Below the pieces are notes generated by a model that was given only the letters and a program-made list of their open reading frames with translations, was not told the DNA's origin and did not search any database. A stretch of DNA of 64,000 bases from NCBI GenBank assembly GCA_964498765.1, contig CAZCIU010000005.1, positions 1 through 64,000 of the forward strand, written 5' to 3'. The translations under genes and the position numbers were made by a program. Of the stretch, positions 44,166 to 52,845 are shown piece by piece; within the stretch, counting starts at the first letter, position 1; every line of letters starts with the position of its first letter. This DNA comes from UPXZ01 sp964498765 (GTDB lineage Bacteria; Bacteroidota; Bacteroidia; Bacteroidales; Paludibacteraceae).

Positions 44166-46253
44166 CTACATCACCCCATGTCTTTTCAGCAAAGCATTGA
44201 TATCCGGTTCTTGTCCGCGGAAGCGTTTGTAAAGCACCATCGGATGTTCGCTGCCACCTTTTTCAAGGATATTTACACGGAAGCTGTCGGCCGTTTTTTT
44301 ATCAAAAATTCCTTTATCAAGGAATACTGAAAATGCGTCTGCATCAAGTACTTCCGCCCATTTGTAGCTGTAATATCCAGCCGCGTATCCGCCGGAGAAA
44401 ATGTGACTGAAAGTCGGGCTCATTGCCGTGTTGTCCACAACCGGGAGAATATCGGTTACAGCCATTGCCTTTTTTTCAAAAGCAATCGGGTCACCTTCGA
44501 ATGGTTGCTCAAGCGTGTGCCAAGCCATATCCAAGAAACCGAAGCTCAATTGACGAAGCGTAGCGTAAGCAGTATTGAAATTGTCGGCATCTTTGATTTT
44601 CTGGATTAGTTCGGCAGGCATTTTTTCACCGGTTTCGTAATGAACCGCAAATTGATCCAGGAATTCTTTCTCAACTCCCCAATTTTCCATGATTTGTGAT
44701 GGAAGTTCCACGAAATCACGGTAAACGCTTGTTCCGGAAAGGCCTTCGTAGGTTGTTTTGGCCAACATTCCGTGCAGTGCGTGACCAAATTCGTGAAGCA
44801 TTGTGGTAACTTCGTCGAATGTCAACAAAGCCGGTTTGGTAGCCGTTGGGCGTGTGAAGTTCATCACGTTTGTGATGTGCGGACGACTGTCTTTTTTGCC
44901 TTCTTTCCACTGCCCTTTCGTGCTGCTCATCCAAGCTCCGGCACGTTTCCCGTCGCGCGGATGGTAGTCGGTATAAAGCACCGCCACAAATTTTCCTTTG
45001 TTATCGGTCACATCGTAAGCCGTAACTTCCGGATGATACACCTGAATGTTTGGATTTTCTTTGAAATTCAGACCGTAAAGTTTGTTTGAAAGCCAGAAAA
45101 TGCCTTGTTTCACACGTTCTAATTCAAAATACGGTTTAAGCATTTCATCGTTCAAATTGAATTTTTCAGCTTTCAATTTTTCAGAATAATACGACCAATC
45201 CCAAGGCTGAACTTTGAAATAAGCTCCGTTTTTATCGGCGTAAGCCTGCACTTCGGCGTACTCTTTTTCGGCTGTTGGTTTGTAAGCCGTCAGCAGATTA
45301 TTCAGCAGATTGTAAACATTATCCGAATTCTCTGCCATTCTTTTGGTCAAAACGTGTTCGGCGTAATTTTTTCGTCCAAGCAATTTGGCAATTTCAAGGC
45401 GCAGATTAGCGATTTTCTTGATGTTCTCACGATTGTCAAATTCACCGCCAACCATCGATTTTGAAGCGTTTGCCATATAAAGTTCCCGACGCAAATCGCG
45501 ATTATCAGCATATTTCATCACCGGAATAGTGCTTGTGGCTTTCAAGTTAATCAACCAGCCTTCTTTTCCGGCTTTTTTAGCATTGTCCGCCAACATATCC
45601 AGCACGTCGTTTGGCAAGCCTTTCAGCGTTTCTTTGTTGGTAATCAGCAGCTCGTATTTATTGGTTTCTTTCAGTACATTTTGCCCGTAAGTCAGCGTCA
45701 AAAGCCCAAGTTCTTTGGTCAATTCACGGTATTTTGCTTTGTCGGCATCCGAAAGATTAGCGCCATTATCCGCAAATCCATCGTAGGTATCTTTCAGCAA
45801 AGTCATTTGCTCAGGCGTCAGTTTCAGTTTATCTTTTGGGTCGTAAACGGCTTTGATGCGTGCAAAAAGTTTCTCGTTCAAGCGGATAGAATTGCTGTGT
45901 TCGCTGAATTTCGGTGACATTTCCTGAGCTATTTTCTGTAAATCGTCGTTGGTTTCAGCACTCATCAATGCTGAAAATGGCGCAGAAACTTTGGAAAGCA
46001 GTTTGCCCGATTTGTCCATCGCGGCAATGGTATTTTCAAAAGTTGGTGCTTTCGGATTGTTGATAATCGCATCAATTTCAGCCTTATGCACCTTCATCGC
46101 TTCTTCAAAAGCTGGCACAAAATGCTCAATTTTAATTTCGTTAAACGGCACCGTTTCATGCGGAGTTTTGTACGGTTTCAACAGCGGATTGGCTAATGCG
46201 CCGGCAGTAATCGTTAATGCAGTCATAAATGCAAATATTTTCTTTCGTAACAT
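44166..46253 (-). CDS. dcp: peptidyl-dipeptidase Dcp (M3 metallopeptidase)
   Basis: 695 aa with a signal peptide (KKIFAFMTALTITAGALA). It releases dipeptides from the C-terminus of peptides. The zinc site is H487-E488-F-G-H491 in LHEFGHALHGM, with the downstream Glu in the ELPSQIMENW segment. The family start LKPYKTPHETVPFNEIK and the C-terminal region SGGYAAGYYSYKWAEVLDAD are typical of Dcp and distinguish it from oligopeptidase F. As a periplasmic enzyme it would feed the OPT transporter encoded nearby. Own -7 motif at 46298 and a terminator after the stop. Confidence 0.94.
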   Translation of the reverse strand: MLRKKIFAFMTALTITAGALANPLLKPYKTPHETVPFNEIKIEHFVPAFEEAMKVHKAEIDAIINNPKAPTFENTIAAMDKSGKLLSKVSAPFSALMSAETNDDLQKIAQEMSPKFSEHSNSIRLNEKLFARIKAVYDPKDKLKLTPEQMTLLKDTYDGFADNGANLSDADKAKYRELTKELGLLTLTYGQNVLKETNKYELLITNKETLKGLPNDVLDMLADNAKKAGKEGWLINLKATSTIPVMKYADNRDLRRELYMANASKSMVGGEFDNRENIKKIANLRLEIAKLLGRKNYAEHVLTKRMAENSDNVYNLLNNLLTAYKPTAEKEYAEVQAYADKNGAYFKVQPWDWSYYSEKLKAEKFNLNDEMLKPYFELERVKQGIFWLSNKLYGLNFKENPNIQVYHPEVTAYDVTDNKGKFVAVLYTDYHPRDGKRAGAWMSSTKGQWKEGKKDSRPHITNVMNFTRPTATKPALLTFDEVTTMLHEFGHALHGMLAKTTYEGLSGTSVYRDFVELPSQIMENWGVEKEFLDQFAVHYETGEKMPAELIQKIKDADNFNTAYATLRQLSFGFLDMAWHTLEQPFEGDPIAFEKKAMAVTDILPVVDNTAMSPTFSHIFSGGYAAGYYSYKWAEVLDADAFSVFLDKGIFDKKTADSFRVNILEKGGSEHPMVLYKRFRGQEPDINALLKRHGVM

Positions 46254-46297
46254 AGTGATTATTAATTTTAATTATTTTTCCCTTATTTAAAATCTTT

Positions 46298-46305
46298 CAA
46301 AGATA
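46298..46305 (-). promoter_or_regulatory. -7 box for dcp
   Basis: TATCTTTG on the minus strand, 45 bases before the start. ATTG lies 20 bases further upstream as a partial -33 box. The 226-base gap also has to carry the promoter of the divergent gene at 46480, where only a weak TAATATTG is seen. Confidence 0.5.
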
Positions 46306-46479
46306 GATACAATTATTTATTCTTACAATAATATCACTCAATTTGAGAGTGAAAATCGGGCGGTTTTTACAGCTTGTTAAGTATTTATAAAGAATTTTTT
46401 CACTACTTGAATTAGTCGAATAATTTGAGTAATATTGCAGTCCAAACCAAGATTTGACACTTAATTTATACTTTGAAAT

Positions 46480-47133
46480 ATGAACAAAAAATTAGAAATT
46501 CCATTTATCCCGTCACTTAATAATTCGGGAATTGAAGACGCGGCAGCTGTTTTAGATGATTTTGGGAAAAAATCGGCGATTGATACGCTGAATTGGCCTG
46601 AACAGTACAATTACAAACCAATCACGAGTTTCAAAATCGGACATTCAGACGATGCCGTTTTTATTAAATATTCCGTTATCGGTACAATGCTCAAAGCCGT
46701 TTATACCGAAGATCAATCACACGTACACGAAGACAGTTGCGTGGAATTTTTCTGTATGCCGGAAGGTGCTGAAAAATACACCAATTTTGAATTTAACTGC
46801 ATTGGGACTTGCTCAGCATCGAGCCGAAAAGGCCGCAGCGAAGACGTTGTACCATTTTCCAAAGAAGAAATGGTCGAAATTGAGCGTTATCCTTCCATTG
46901 GAAATAAACCTTTTACCGAAATGGAAGGGATGTTTGAATGGGATTTGACCGTAAAAATTCCTATGAAATTAATGGGCATTGACCCGGAAAATCTTCCGGA
47001 AAAAATCCGCGGAAATTTCTATAAATGTGCAGATGACACCGAATCGATGCACTTTGTAAGCTGGGCACCTATCCAAACTGAAAATCCTGATTTCCATCGT
47101 CCTGAGTTTTTTGGCGACTTGTATTTTGTGTGA
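46480..47133 (+). CDS. carbohydrate-binding family 9-like protein
   Basis: 217 aa, no signal peptide visible. The segments YTEDQSHVHEDSCVEFFCMP and YTNFEFNCIGTCSASSRKGR, and the ending FHRPEFFGDLYFV, match the CBM9-like family of stand-alone proteins found in Bacteroidetes glycan loci. CBM9 folds bind chain ends of glycans, but many members of this short family have no proven ligand. It is followed after 67 bases by a sulfatase gene in the same direction, which suggests a shared job in handling sulfated glycans. Confidence 0.82.
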   Translation: MNKKLEIPFIPSLNNSGIEDAAAVLDDFGKKSAIDTLNWPEQYNYKPITSFKIGHSDDAVFIKYSVIGTMLKAVYTEDQSHVHEDSCVEFFCMPEGAEKYTNFEFNCIGTCSASSRKGRSEDVVPFSKEEMVEIERYPSIGNKPFTEMEGMFEWDLTVKIPMKLMGIDPENLPEKIRGNFYKCADDTESMHFVSWAPIQTENPDFHRPEFFGDLYFV

Positions 47134-47200
47134 TTTCGGTTTTCAGAACACGGATTGCAGAACACAAAAAACAGACATTTTTATATTAGATATTGACAAA

Positions 47201-48583
47201 ATGAAAAAATCCATTCCCGCTACCTTGTTTTTTACCGCCATTTCGGCAGCAGCATTTGCACAAACGCAGAAACCAAACGTCATTTTGATTTTGGTGGATG
47301 ATTTGGGTTATTCGGACATTGAGCCTTATGGTCAGGAAAAAATCAAAACGCCGAATTTATCCCAAATGACCGAAAACGGGATGCAATTTATGCAGTTTTA
47401 TGCCGGAACTTCGGTCAGCGCACCTTCGCGAGCAAGCCTGATGACGGGACTTCACACCGGACACACGCACGTGCGTGGAAATCGTGAGATTAGTCCCGAA
47501 GGACAAGAACCTCTCGGCGAAATGAAAACTTTAGGCGAACTTTTCAAGCAAGCTGATTACACAACCGGAATTTTCGGGAAATGGGGATTGGGTTATCCGG
47601 GTTCGGGTTCTGAGCCAACAAACAGAGGTTTTGATCAATTTTTCGGCTACAATTGCCAGCGTCAGGCACACCGATTTTTTCCAGAATGGCTTTGGGAAAA
47701 TAATCAAAAAATAATGTTCAACGGTACGGCGTATTCGCAGGATTTAATTCACCAGAAAGCGTTGAGTTTTATCCAAAACAACGCCAACAAGCCCTTTTTC
47801 GCTTACTTGACCTACACGCTTCCGCACGCTGCACTTGAGCAACCGAAAGACAGCATTTGGGAAATGTATCGGGGAAAGTTCCCGGAAACGCCCTACGATG
47901 GCAAACGAGGATATGTTGCTACCGACCAACCGCGGGCGGAATTGGCTTCGATGATTACTCGGCTGGATGCTTATGTTGGCGAATTACGAGCGGAATTAAG
48001 CCGATTGGGAATTGCGGAAAATACGTTGCTGATTTTTACGAGCGACAACGGTTCGCACACCGAAGGCGGCGCTGACCCGAAGTTTTTCGCTAACTCACAG
48101 ACTTTGCGTGGCACAAAACGAGCACTTTACGAAGGCGGCATTCGAGTACCCACCATTATGGAATGGAAAGGTACCATTCCGGCAGGTGAAAAATCCGATT
48201 TTCCATCGGCATTTTGGGATTTTATGCCTACTTTCGCTCAACTGACCGGACAAAGCAAATCCTGGAAACAGACGACAGACGGAATTTCCATTCTTCCAAC
48301 ATTGACCGGAAAAGGCAAACAGAAAAATCACAACTATCTTTATTGGGAATTTCACGAAGAAGGCGGCCGCCAAGCCATCAGACAAGGTGATTGGAAACTG
48401 ATAAAACAAAAAATCAGCAGCGGAAATCCAAGTTTTGAACTCTATAATATTAAGGAAGATCCATTTGAAAAAAATGACTTGGCTGTGAAATATCCTGGAA
48501 AAGTAAAAAAAATGACCAAAAAGATTGATAAAGTCAGGACACAGTCAGAATTATTTAATTTTGGGATAAAAGCGGGAAAATAA
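47201..48583 (+). CDS. Ser-type arylsulfatase-like sulfatase (S1 family)
   Basis: 460 aa from the Met at 47201, which begins a signal peptide (MKKSIPATLFFTAISAAAFA); a reading from 47111 overlaps the previous gene and is rejected. Metal-binding D33-D34 lies in VILILVDDLGYSD. The formylglycine site is S73 in SVSAPSRASLMTG, so it is a serine-type sulfatase that needs a radical-SAM maturase (anSME), not found in this window. Further family motifs: GIFGKWGLG and LIFTSDNGSH. It removes sulfate from a glycan in the periplasm; sulfation target unknown. It sits between the CBM9-like and beta-mannosidase genes. Confidence 0.93.
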   Translation: MKKSIPATLFFTAISAAAFAQTQKPNVILILVDDLGYSDIEPYGQEKIKTPNLSQMTENGMQFMQFYAGTSVSAPSRASLMTGLHTGHTHVRGNREISPEGQEPLGEMKTLGELFKQADYTTGIFGKWGLGYPGSGSEPTNRGFDQFFGYNCQRQAHRFFPEWLWENNQKIMFNGTAYSQDLIHQKALSFIQNNANKPFFAYLTYTLPHAALEQPKDSIWEMYRGKFPETPYDGKRGYVATDQPRAELASMITRLDAYVGELRAELSRLGIAENTLLIFTSDNGSHTEGGADPKFFANSQTLRGTKRALYEGGIRVPTIMEWKGTIPAGEKSDFPSAFWDFMPTFAQLTGQSKSWKQTTDGISILPTLTGKGKQKNHNYLYWEFHEEGGRQAIRQGDWKLIKQKISSGNPSFELYNIKEDPFEKNDLAVKYPGKVKKMTKKIDKVRTQSELFNFGIKAGK

Positions 48584-48649
48584 GATATTACTTTAATAGA
48601 CAATTTTTTCAGCCATTTTCACTTAACCCATTAATACAACGCACTTACT

Positions 48650-51214
48650 ATGATAATCAAGCATATTTTATTAGTCTTAGTCTTTTTTTCAATTGCATTT
48701 TACACAAAAGGGACAGAAAAAATGCCACTTAATTCCGGCTGGCAATTTTCTGAAAGCGGGAAAAATGAATGGAAAGAAGCCACCGTTCCCGGCTCTGTGC
48801 AGCGGGATTTAATTCGTTTGGGCGAATTACCGGATCCGTATTGGGGAACAAACGAGAAATTGGTGCAATGGGTAGAGGATAAAAACTGTGATTTTCAGAA
48901 ATCATTCCACGTTTCGGCAGAACAATTAACTTACGACGATGCGCTGCTAATATTCAATGGTTTAGACACTTATGCCGATGTATTTTTGAATGGCTCAAAA
49001 ATTCTGAGTGCCGAAAATATGTTTATTGCACATAAAGAAAGTGTGAAAAAACTGCTGAAAGTGGGCGAAAACAAACTTTTCGTCCGCTTTTACTCACCTG
49101 TGCAGCACTTAATGCCGGCTCATATCACCAGCGGTTTTGACTACCCAGCTGATAACGACCACCGAATGCCGCGTGTAAGCGTTTACGCCCGTAAAGCACC
49201 TTATCATTTTGGTTGGGATTGGGGAATGCGAATGGTTCAAATCGGCATTTGGCGACCTGTAGAGTTGTACTTTTACAACAAAGCTCGGATTGAGGATTTT
49301 TGGGTAAAACAAGTGGAAATCAATCCGGAAAAAGCAGTTATTGAAAATGAAATTGAGCTTTTTTCGTTGGCAGAAAAGCATCAAAATGTGGAAGTTGAGT
49401 TAAGTTACGCTTGGCAATGGTCGAAATTTACCAAAGAAACAATCAAAAAAACAGTTGCGCTTCAAAAAGGAATAAATCTGATTAGAATTCCTCTGGAAAT
49501 CAGCAATCCAAAACTCTGGATGCCAATCGGTTGGGGAAATCCAAATTTATATAATTTTACGCTTAAAGTTTTTGCTGACAATGAATTAATTGAAAGCAAA
49601 ACAGTTACAACCGGACTGCGAAAAATTGAATTTGTAAGGGAAAATGACAAAGACGGCAAAAGTTTTTACTTCAAAGTCAACGACATACCGCTTTTTGCCA
49701 AAGGCGCGAATTACATTCCCGGCGAAATCATTAACACGCAGCAAGATAGCGCATATTACGAACGACTTTTTGAAAATATAGAAGCGGCAAATATGAATAT
49801 GGTTCGCATTTGGGGCGGCGGATTTTACGAAGATGAGCATTTCTACCGTTTGGCGGACGAGAAAGGGATTTTGGTGTGGCAGGATTTTATGTTTGGATGC
49901 ACCACGTATCCTCACGATCAGGCATTTTTGGATAATGTAGAAAAAGAAGCCGAATACAATATCAAGCGTTTGCGAAACAATCCATCCATCGCGCTTTGGT
50001 GCGGCAACAACGAAGTGGCGGAAGCATTGAAATACTGGGGCTGGGAAAAGAAATATTCAGCAGAAGTTTTTGATGGATTTAAAGTAGGTTACGACAAACT
50101 TTTCAAGCAATTATTGCCCAAAAAAGTGAAAGAATTGGATCCCGACAAATATTACATTCACACTTCACCGGACACCGCCAACTGGGGACGCCCGGAAAGC
50201 CAAAAACTCGGAGATGCACACTATTGGGGCGTTTGGTACGGTCGCCAACCATTTGAAATTTTGAATGAACGCGTGCCGAGATTTATGAGCGAATTTGGAT
50301 TTCAGGCATTCCCGGAAATGAAAACCATTCGCAGTTTTGCTGCACCGGATGAGTGGTACCTGGAAAGCGAAACAATGCTCAACCACCAGAAAAGCACCAC
50401 CGGAAATGACGCCATCAAAGAATATATGGAACGCTATTATCACACGCCGAAAAACTTCGAAGATTTTGTCTATATCGGGCTGGTGATGCAGGGTCGCGGG
50501 ATGAGCCTGGGCATGAAAGCGCACCGCAGAAATCGTCCGTTTTGTATGGGTTCACTCTACTGGCAACTCAACGATAGCTGGCCGGTGGTTTCATGGTCGG
50601 GAATTGACTACTACGGCAACTGGAAAGCGATGCACTATCACGCTCGTGATGCTTTCAAACCGCTCACAATCAACGTGTACGAAGAAAACGGAAAGATTGA
50701 ATTTTTCTCACTTTCGGATAAATTAATTGATGAAAATGGTTTGTCTTTAAGTATTGAACTGAAGAATTTTGATGGAAAAACAATCCGAAAAACTTCGAAA
50801 AAAGTCAATGCAAAAGCCAACTCTACGGAAAAGATTTTTGAGCTAAATAGCAAAGATTTTATCAGTGAGGAACAACGAAAAAACAGCGTGATGATTGTCA
50901 AACTTTTGGATGCAAAAAACAAACTTATCGCTCAAGAATTGCACTATTTCGACGTACCGAAAAATCTGAATTTCCCACAAACCGATATTCAGCAAAAAAT
51001 AAAACAAGAAAACGGAAAAATCACACTCACGCTTTCGAGCAAGAAATTAGCGAAAGATGTTTTCGTTGAAATACCCATTCAGGGAGCCAGATTTTCCGAT
51101 AATTTCTTTGATTTATTGCCGGGCGAAAAGAAAGTGATTACCATTTCATCGCCGGAAATAAAAACCAAGGGAAAACACGAAATTAGTGTAAAACATCTGA
51201 GAGAAACGTATTGA
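48650..51214 (+). CDS. beta-mannosidase (GH2)
   Basis: 854 aa with a signal peptide (MIIKHILLVLVFFSIAFYTKG). The start LNSGWQFSESGKNEWKEATVPGS and the segment PYHFGWDWGMRMVQIG identify a GH2 beta-mannosidase rather than a galactosidase. Acid/base E455 is in WCGNNEV and nucleophile E548 in RFMSEFGFQAF. Flanking sandwich domains are complete. It releases beta-1,4-mannose from oligosaccharides such as mannan fragments or the N-glycan core. It follows the sulfatase gene by 66 bases in the same direction. Confidence 0.94.
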   Translation: MIIKHILLVLVFFSIAFYTKGTEKMPLNSGWQFSESGKNEWKEATVPGSVQRDLIRLGELPDPYWGTNEKLVQWVEDKNCDFQKSFHVSAEQLTYDDALLIFNGLDTYADVFLNGSKILSAENMFIAHKESVKKLLKVGENKLFVRFYSPVQHLMPAHITSGFDYPADNDHRMPRVSVYARKAPYHFGWDWGMRMVQIGIWRPVELYFYNKARIEDFWVKQVEINPEKAVIENEIELFSLAEKHQNVEVELSYAWQWSKFTKETIKKTVALQKGINLIRIPLEISNPKLWMPIGWGNPNLYNFTLKVFADNELIESKTVTTGLRKIEFVRENDKDGKSFYFKVNDIPLFAKGANYIPGEIINTQQDSAYYERLFENIEAANMNMVRIWGGGFYEDEHFYRLADEKGILVWQDFMFGCTTYPHDQAFLDNVEKEAEYNIKRLRNNPSIALWCGNNEVAEALKYWGWEKKYSAEVFDGFKVGYDKLFKQLLPKKVKELDPDKYYIHTSPDTANWGRPESQKLGDAHYWGVWYGRQPFEILNERVPRFMSEFGFQAFPEMKTIRSFAAPDEWYLESETMLNHQKSTTGNDAIKEYMERYYHTPKNFEDFVYIGLVMQGRGMSLGMKAHRRNRPFCMGSLYWQLNDSWPVVSWSGIDYYGNWKAMHYHARDAFKPLTINVYEENGKIEFFSLSDKLIDENGLSLSIELKNFDGKTIRKTSKKVNAKANSTEKIFELNSKDFISEEQRKNSVMIVKLLDAKNKLIAQELHYFDVPKNLNFPQTDIQQKIKQENGKITLTLSSKKLAKDVFVEIPIQGARFSDNFFDLLPGEKKVITISSPEIKTKGKHEISVKHLRETY

Positions 51215-51274
51215 TTTCCTGAAAACTCACGTAGAAATTCAATTTCCAATTTTTCAACACTCGGAATATTTCAC

Positions 51275-51282
51275 TAAATTTG
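51275..51282 (+). promoter_or_regulatory. promoter for the lipoprotein gene
   Basis: TTTC-N19-TAAATTTG (51252-51282); the -7 box is complete and the -33 matches three of four bases. Confidence 0.6.
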
Positions 51283-51353
51283 TTGCGAGTAAGGGAAAAT
51301 GCCGGAAACAGATGTAATATTTATTATATAATTCAACTAAACGAAAAGCACTT

Positions 51354-51989
51354 ATGAAAACAAAATCAGGAATTATTATCGTTAGTTTTATTTTGTCAGC
51401 CTTTGTATTTCTTACTTCTTGTCAGCCAAAACAAGAAAAAAATGAGTGCACTTGTCCACAAAGCGATTTATTCGCTGAAGGCGAAAAACCGGATACAATT
51501 TTTCAAGTTGGTGATAAACAATTTGGTCTTCGTGGGCATATTGAAAATGGTACTTATTCAGAGTTTATCGTTTTTGATTGTGATAATAAAATCAGTTTTG
51601 TTAAAAAAGGTGCTACGAAAAAATGGACTGTTTACACTGAAGATGATAATCTTGTGTTAGGCGAGTTTTTTGAATTTGGAGATGATAAATTAGTTTGGGC
51701 AACGGAAACCATTAAATTTGATGACAAAGAATTAAGTGTTGTCCGAAAATTTTATAAAGAAGCAATCGCACTATTTGCTGATGAATTTGAGAAAAATACG
51801 CCTGACAATATAGATTTGAGCAAGGTCAGTAAAGAAGACGTGTTAATGCATCTTTTTTGGGGTTCAGTCCGTGACGAAAAATTGGCAAAAGAATTATTTA
51901 AAACCGCTGAGAAAGATTTAGAGTTAGATGGAGCATATAAAGAGCTTTATCTTGATTTAAGCAAAAAATTAGAAGAGTATTTTGATTGA
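51354..51989 (+). CDS. lipoprotein, unknown
   Basis: 211 aa. SFILSAFVFLTSCQPKQE is a lipoprotein signal with Cys at about residue 23. The mature part is strongly acidic and hydrophilic; the first ~90 residues look beta-rich (EFIVFDCDNKISFVKKG) and the remainder helical (AIALFADEFEKNTPDNIDLS). Two more cysteines lie close together soon after the lipid site (ECTCPQ). No family recognised. It has its own promoter and stands between the beta-mannosidase and cutC genes without an obvious link to either. Confidence 0.7.
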   Translation: MKTKSGIIIVSFILSAFVFLTSCQPKQEKNECTCPQSDLFAEGEKPDTIFQVGDKQFGLRGHIENGTYSEFIVFDCDNKISFVKKGATKKWTVYTEDDNLVLGEFFEFGDDKLVWATETIKFDDKELSVVRKFYKEAIALFADEFEKNTPDNIDLSKVSKEDVLMHLFWGSVRDEKLAKELFKTAEKDLELDGAYKELYLDLSKKLEEYFD

Positions 51990-52030
51990 CATCTGCTTTT
52001 TAGTCGATAAAGAAACCTCAATTTTAAAAT

Positions 52031-52038
52031 TATTTTTG
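52031..52038 (+). promoter_or_regulatory. -7 box for cutC-hexosaminidase
   Basis: TATTTTTG fits TAnnTTTG, 46 bases before the cutC start; no -33 box. Confidence 0.45.
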
Positions 52039-52084
52039 CATTATTTATTAAGTCTTTTTTACTCAGATCTCTTAACTAAACTAT

Positions 52085-52840
52085 ATGTATAAAATTGAAA
52101 TTTGTGCCAATTCCGTTACCAGCTGTCTGGAAGCACAGCGCGGTGGAGCATATCGTGTGGAGCTTTGTGCCGCCATTCCGGAAGGAGGAACCACGCCTTC
52201 TTACGGCGAAATAATGCTTGCCCGCGAGCTACTTGACATCAAGCTGAATGTCATCATCCGGCCACGAGCAGGTGATTTTCTTTACTCAGAATTGGAACAC
52301 AAAGCAATGCTGAAAGACATAGAAATGTGTCGGAAGATAGGTGCAGATGGCGTTGTAATCGGTTGTCTGACGCCCAACGGCGATGTGGATATGGAGCGAA
52401 ATCGTGAGTTGATTGCCGCAGCCGGAGAAATGAGCGTTACCTTCCATCGTGCATTTGACATGTGCCAAAACCCGCTGGAAAGTCTGGAAAAAATCATCGA
52501 ATTAGGTTGCGATAGAATTTTAACTTCAGGCGGACAACCGAAAGCCGAACAAGGCATTGAATTGCTGAAAAAACTGGTAGAAAAAGCCGCCGGACGCATT
52601 GTCATCATGCCCGGAAGCGGAATCACCGAAGATAATATTGTAAAAATGGTACAAGAAACGGGCGCAAAAGAATTTCATCTCTCTGCCCGACTTCCCGTGG
52701 CGAGCGGAATGAAATTCAGAAATCCAAGCGTTTCGATGGGCGGAAAAAACATTGAAGTGGACGAATACGCATTTCCAACCACCAACGCCGAACGAGTACG
52801 AAAAACCATAGATAATCTATTAACAATCAATAAAATCTAA
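52085..52840 (+). CDS. cutC: CutC family protein
   Basis: 251 aa, a single TIM-barrel domain. Signatures: the start KIEICANSVTSCLEAQRGGA, VELCAAIPEGGTTPSYGEI, IRPRAGDFLYSE, VTFHRAFDMC and ILTSGGQPKAEQGIELL. Once linked to copper tolerance, but the biochemical activity of CutC is still unclear. It lies 5 bases ahead of the beta-hexosaminidase gene, so they are surely cotranscribed. Pairing with a glycoside hydrolase argues for a role tied to sugar breakdown rather than copper; that is inference. Confidence 0.93.
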   Translation: MYKIEICANSVTSCLEAQRGGAYRVELCAAIPEGGTTPSYGEIMLARELLDIKLNVIIRPRAGDFLYSELEHKAMLKDIEMCRKIGADGVVIGCLTPNGDVDMERNRELIAAAGEMSVTFHRAFDMCQNPLESLEKIIELGCDRILTSGGQPKAEQGIELLKKLVEKAAGRIVIMPGSGITEDNIVKMVQETGAKEFHLSARLPVASGMKFRNPSVSMGGKNIEVDEYAFPTTNAERVRKTIDNLLTINKI

Positions 52841-52845
52841 AAACA

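Noticed and set aside
47111..47200. Upstream start of the sulfatase
   Set aside because: It overlaps the CBM9-like gene and adds 30 residues before a perfect signal peptide.
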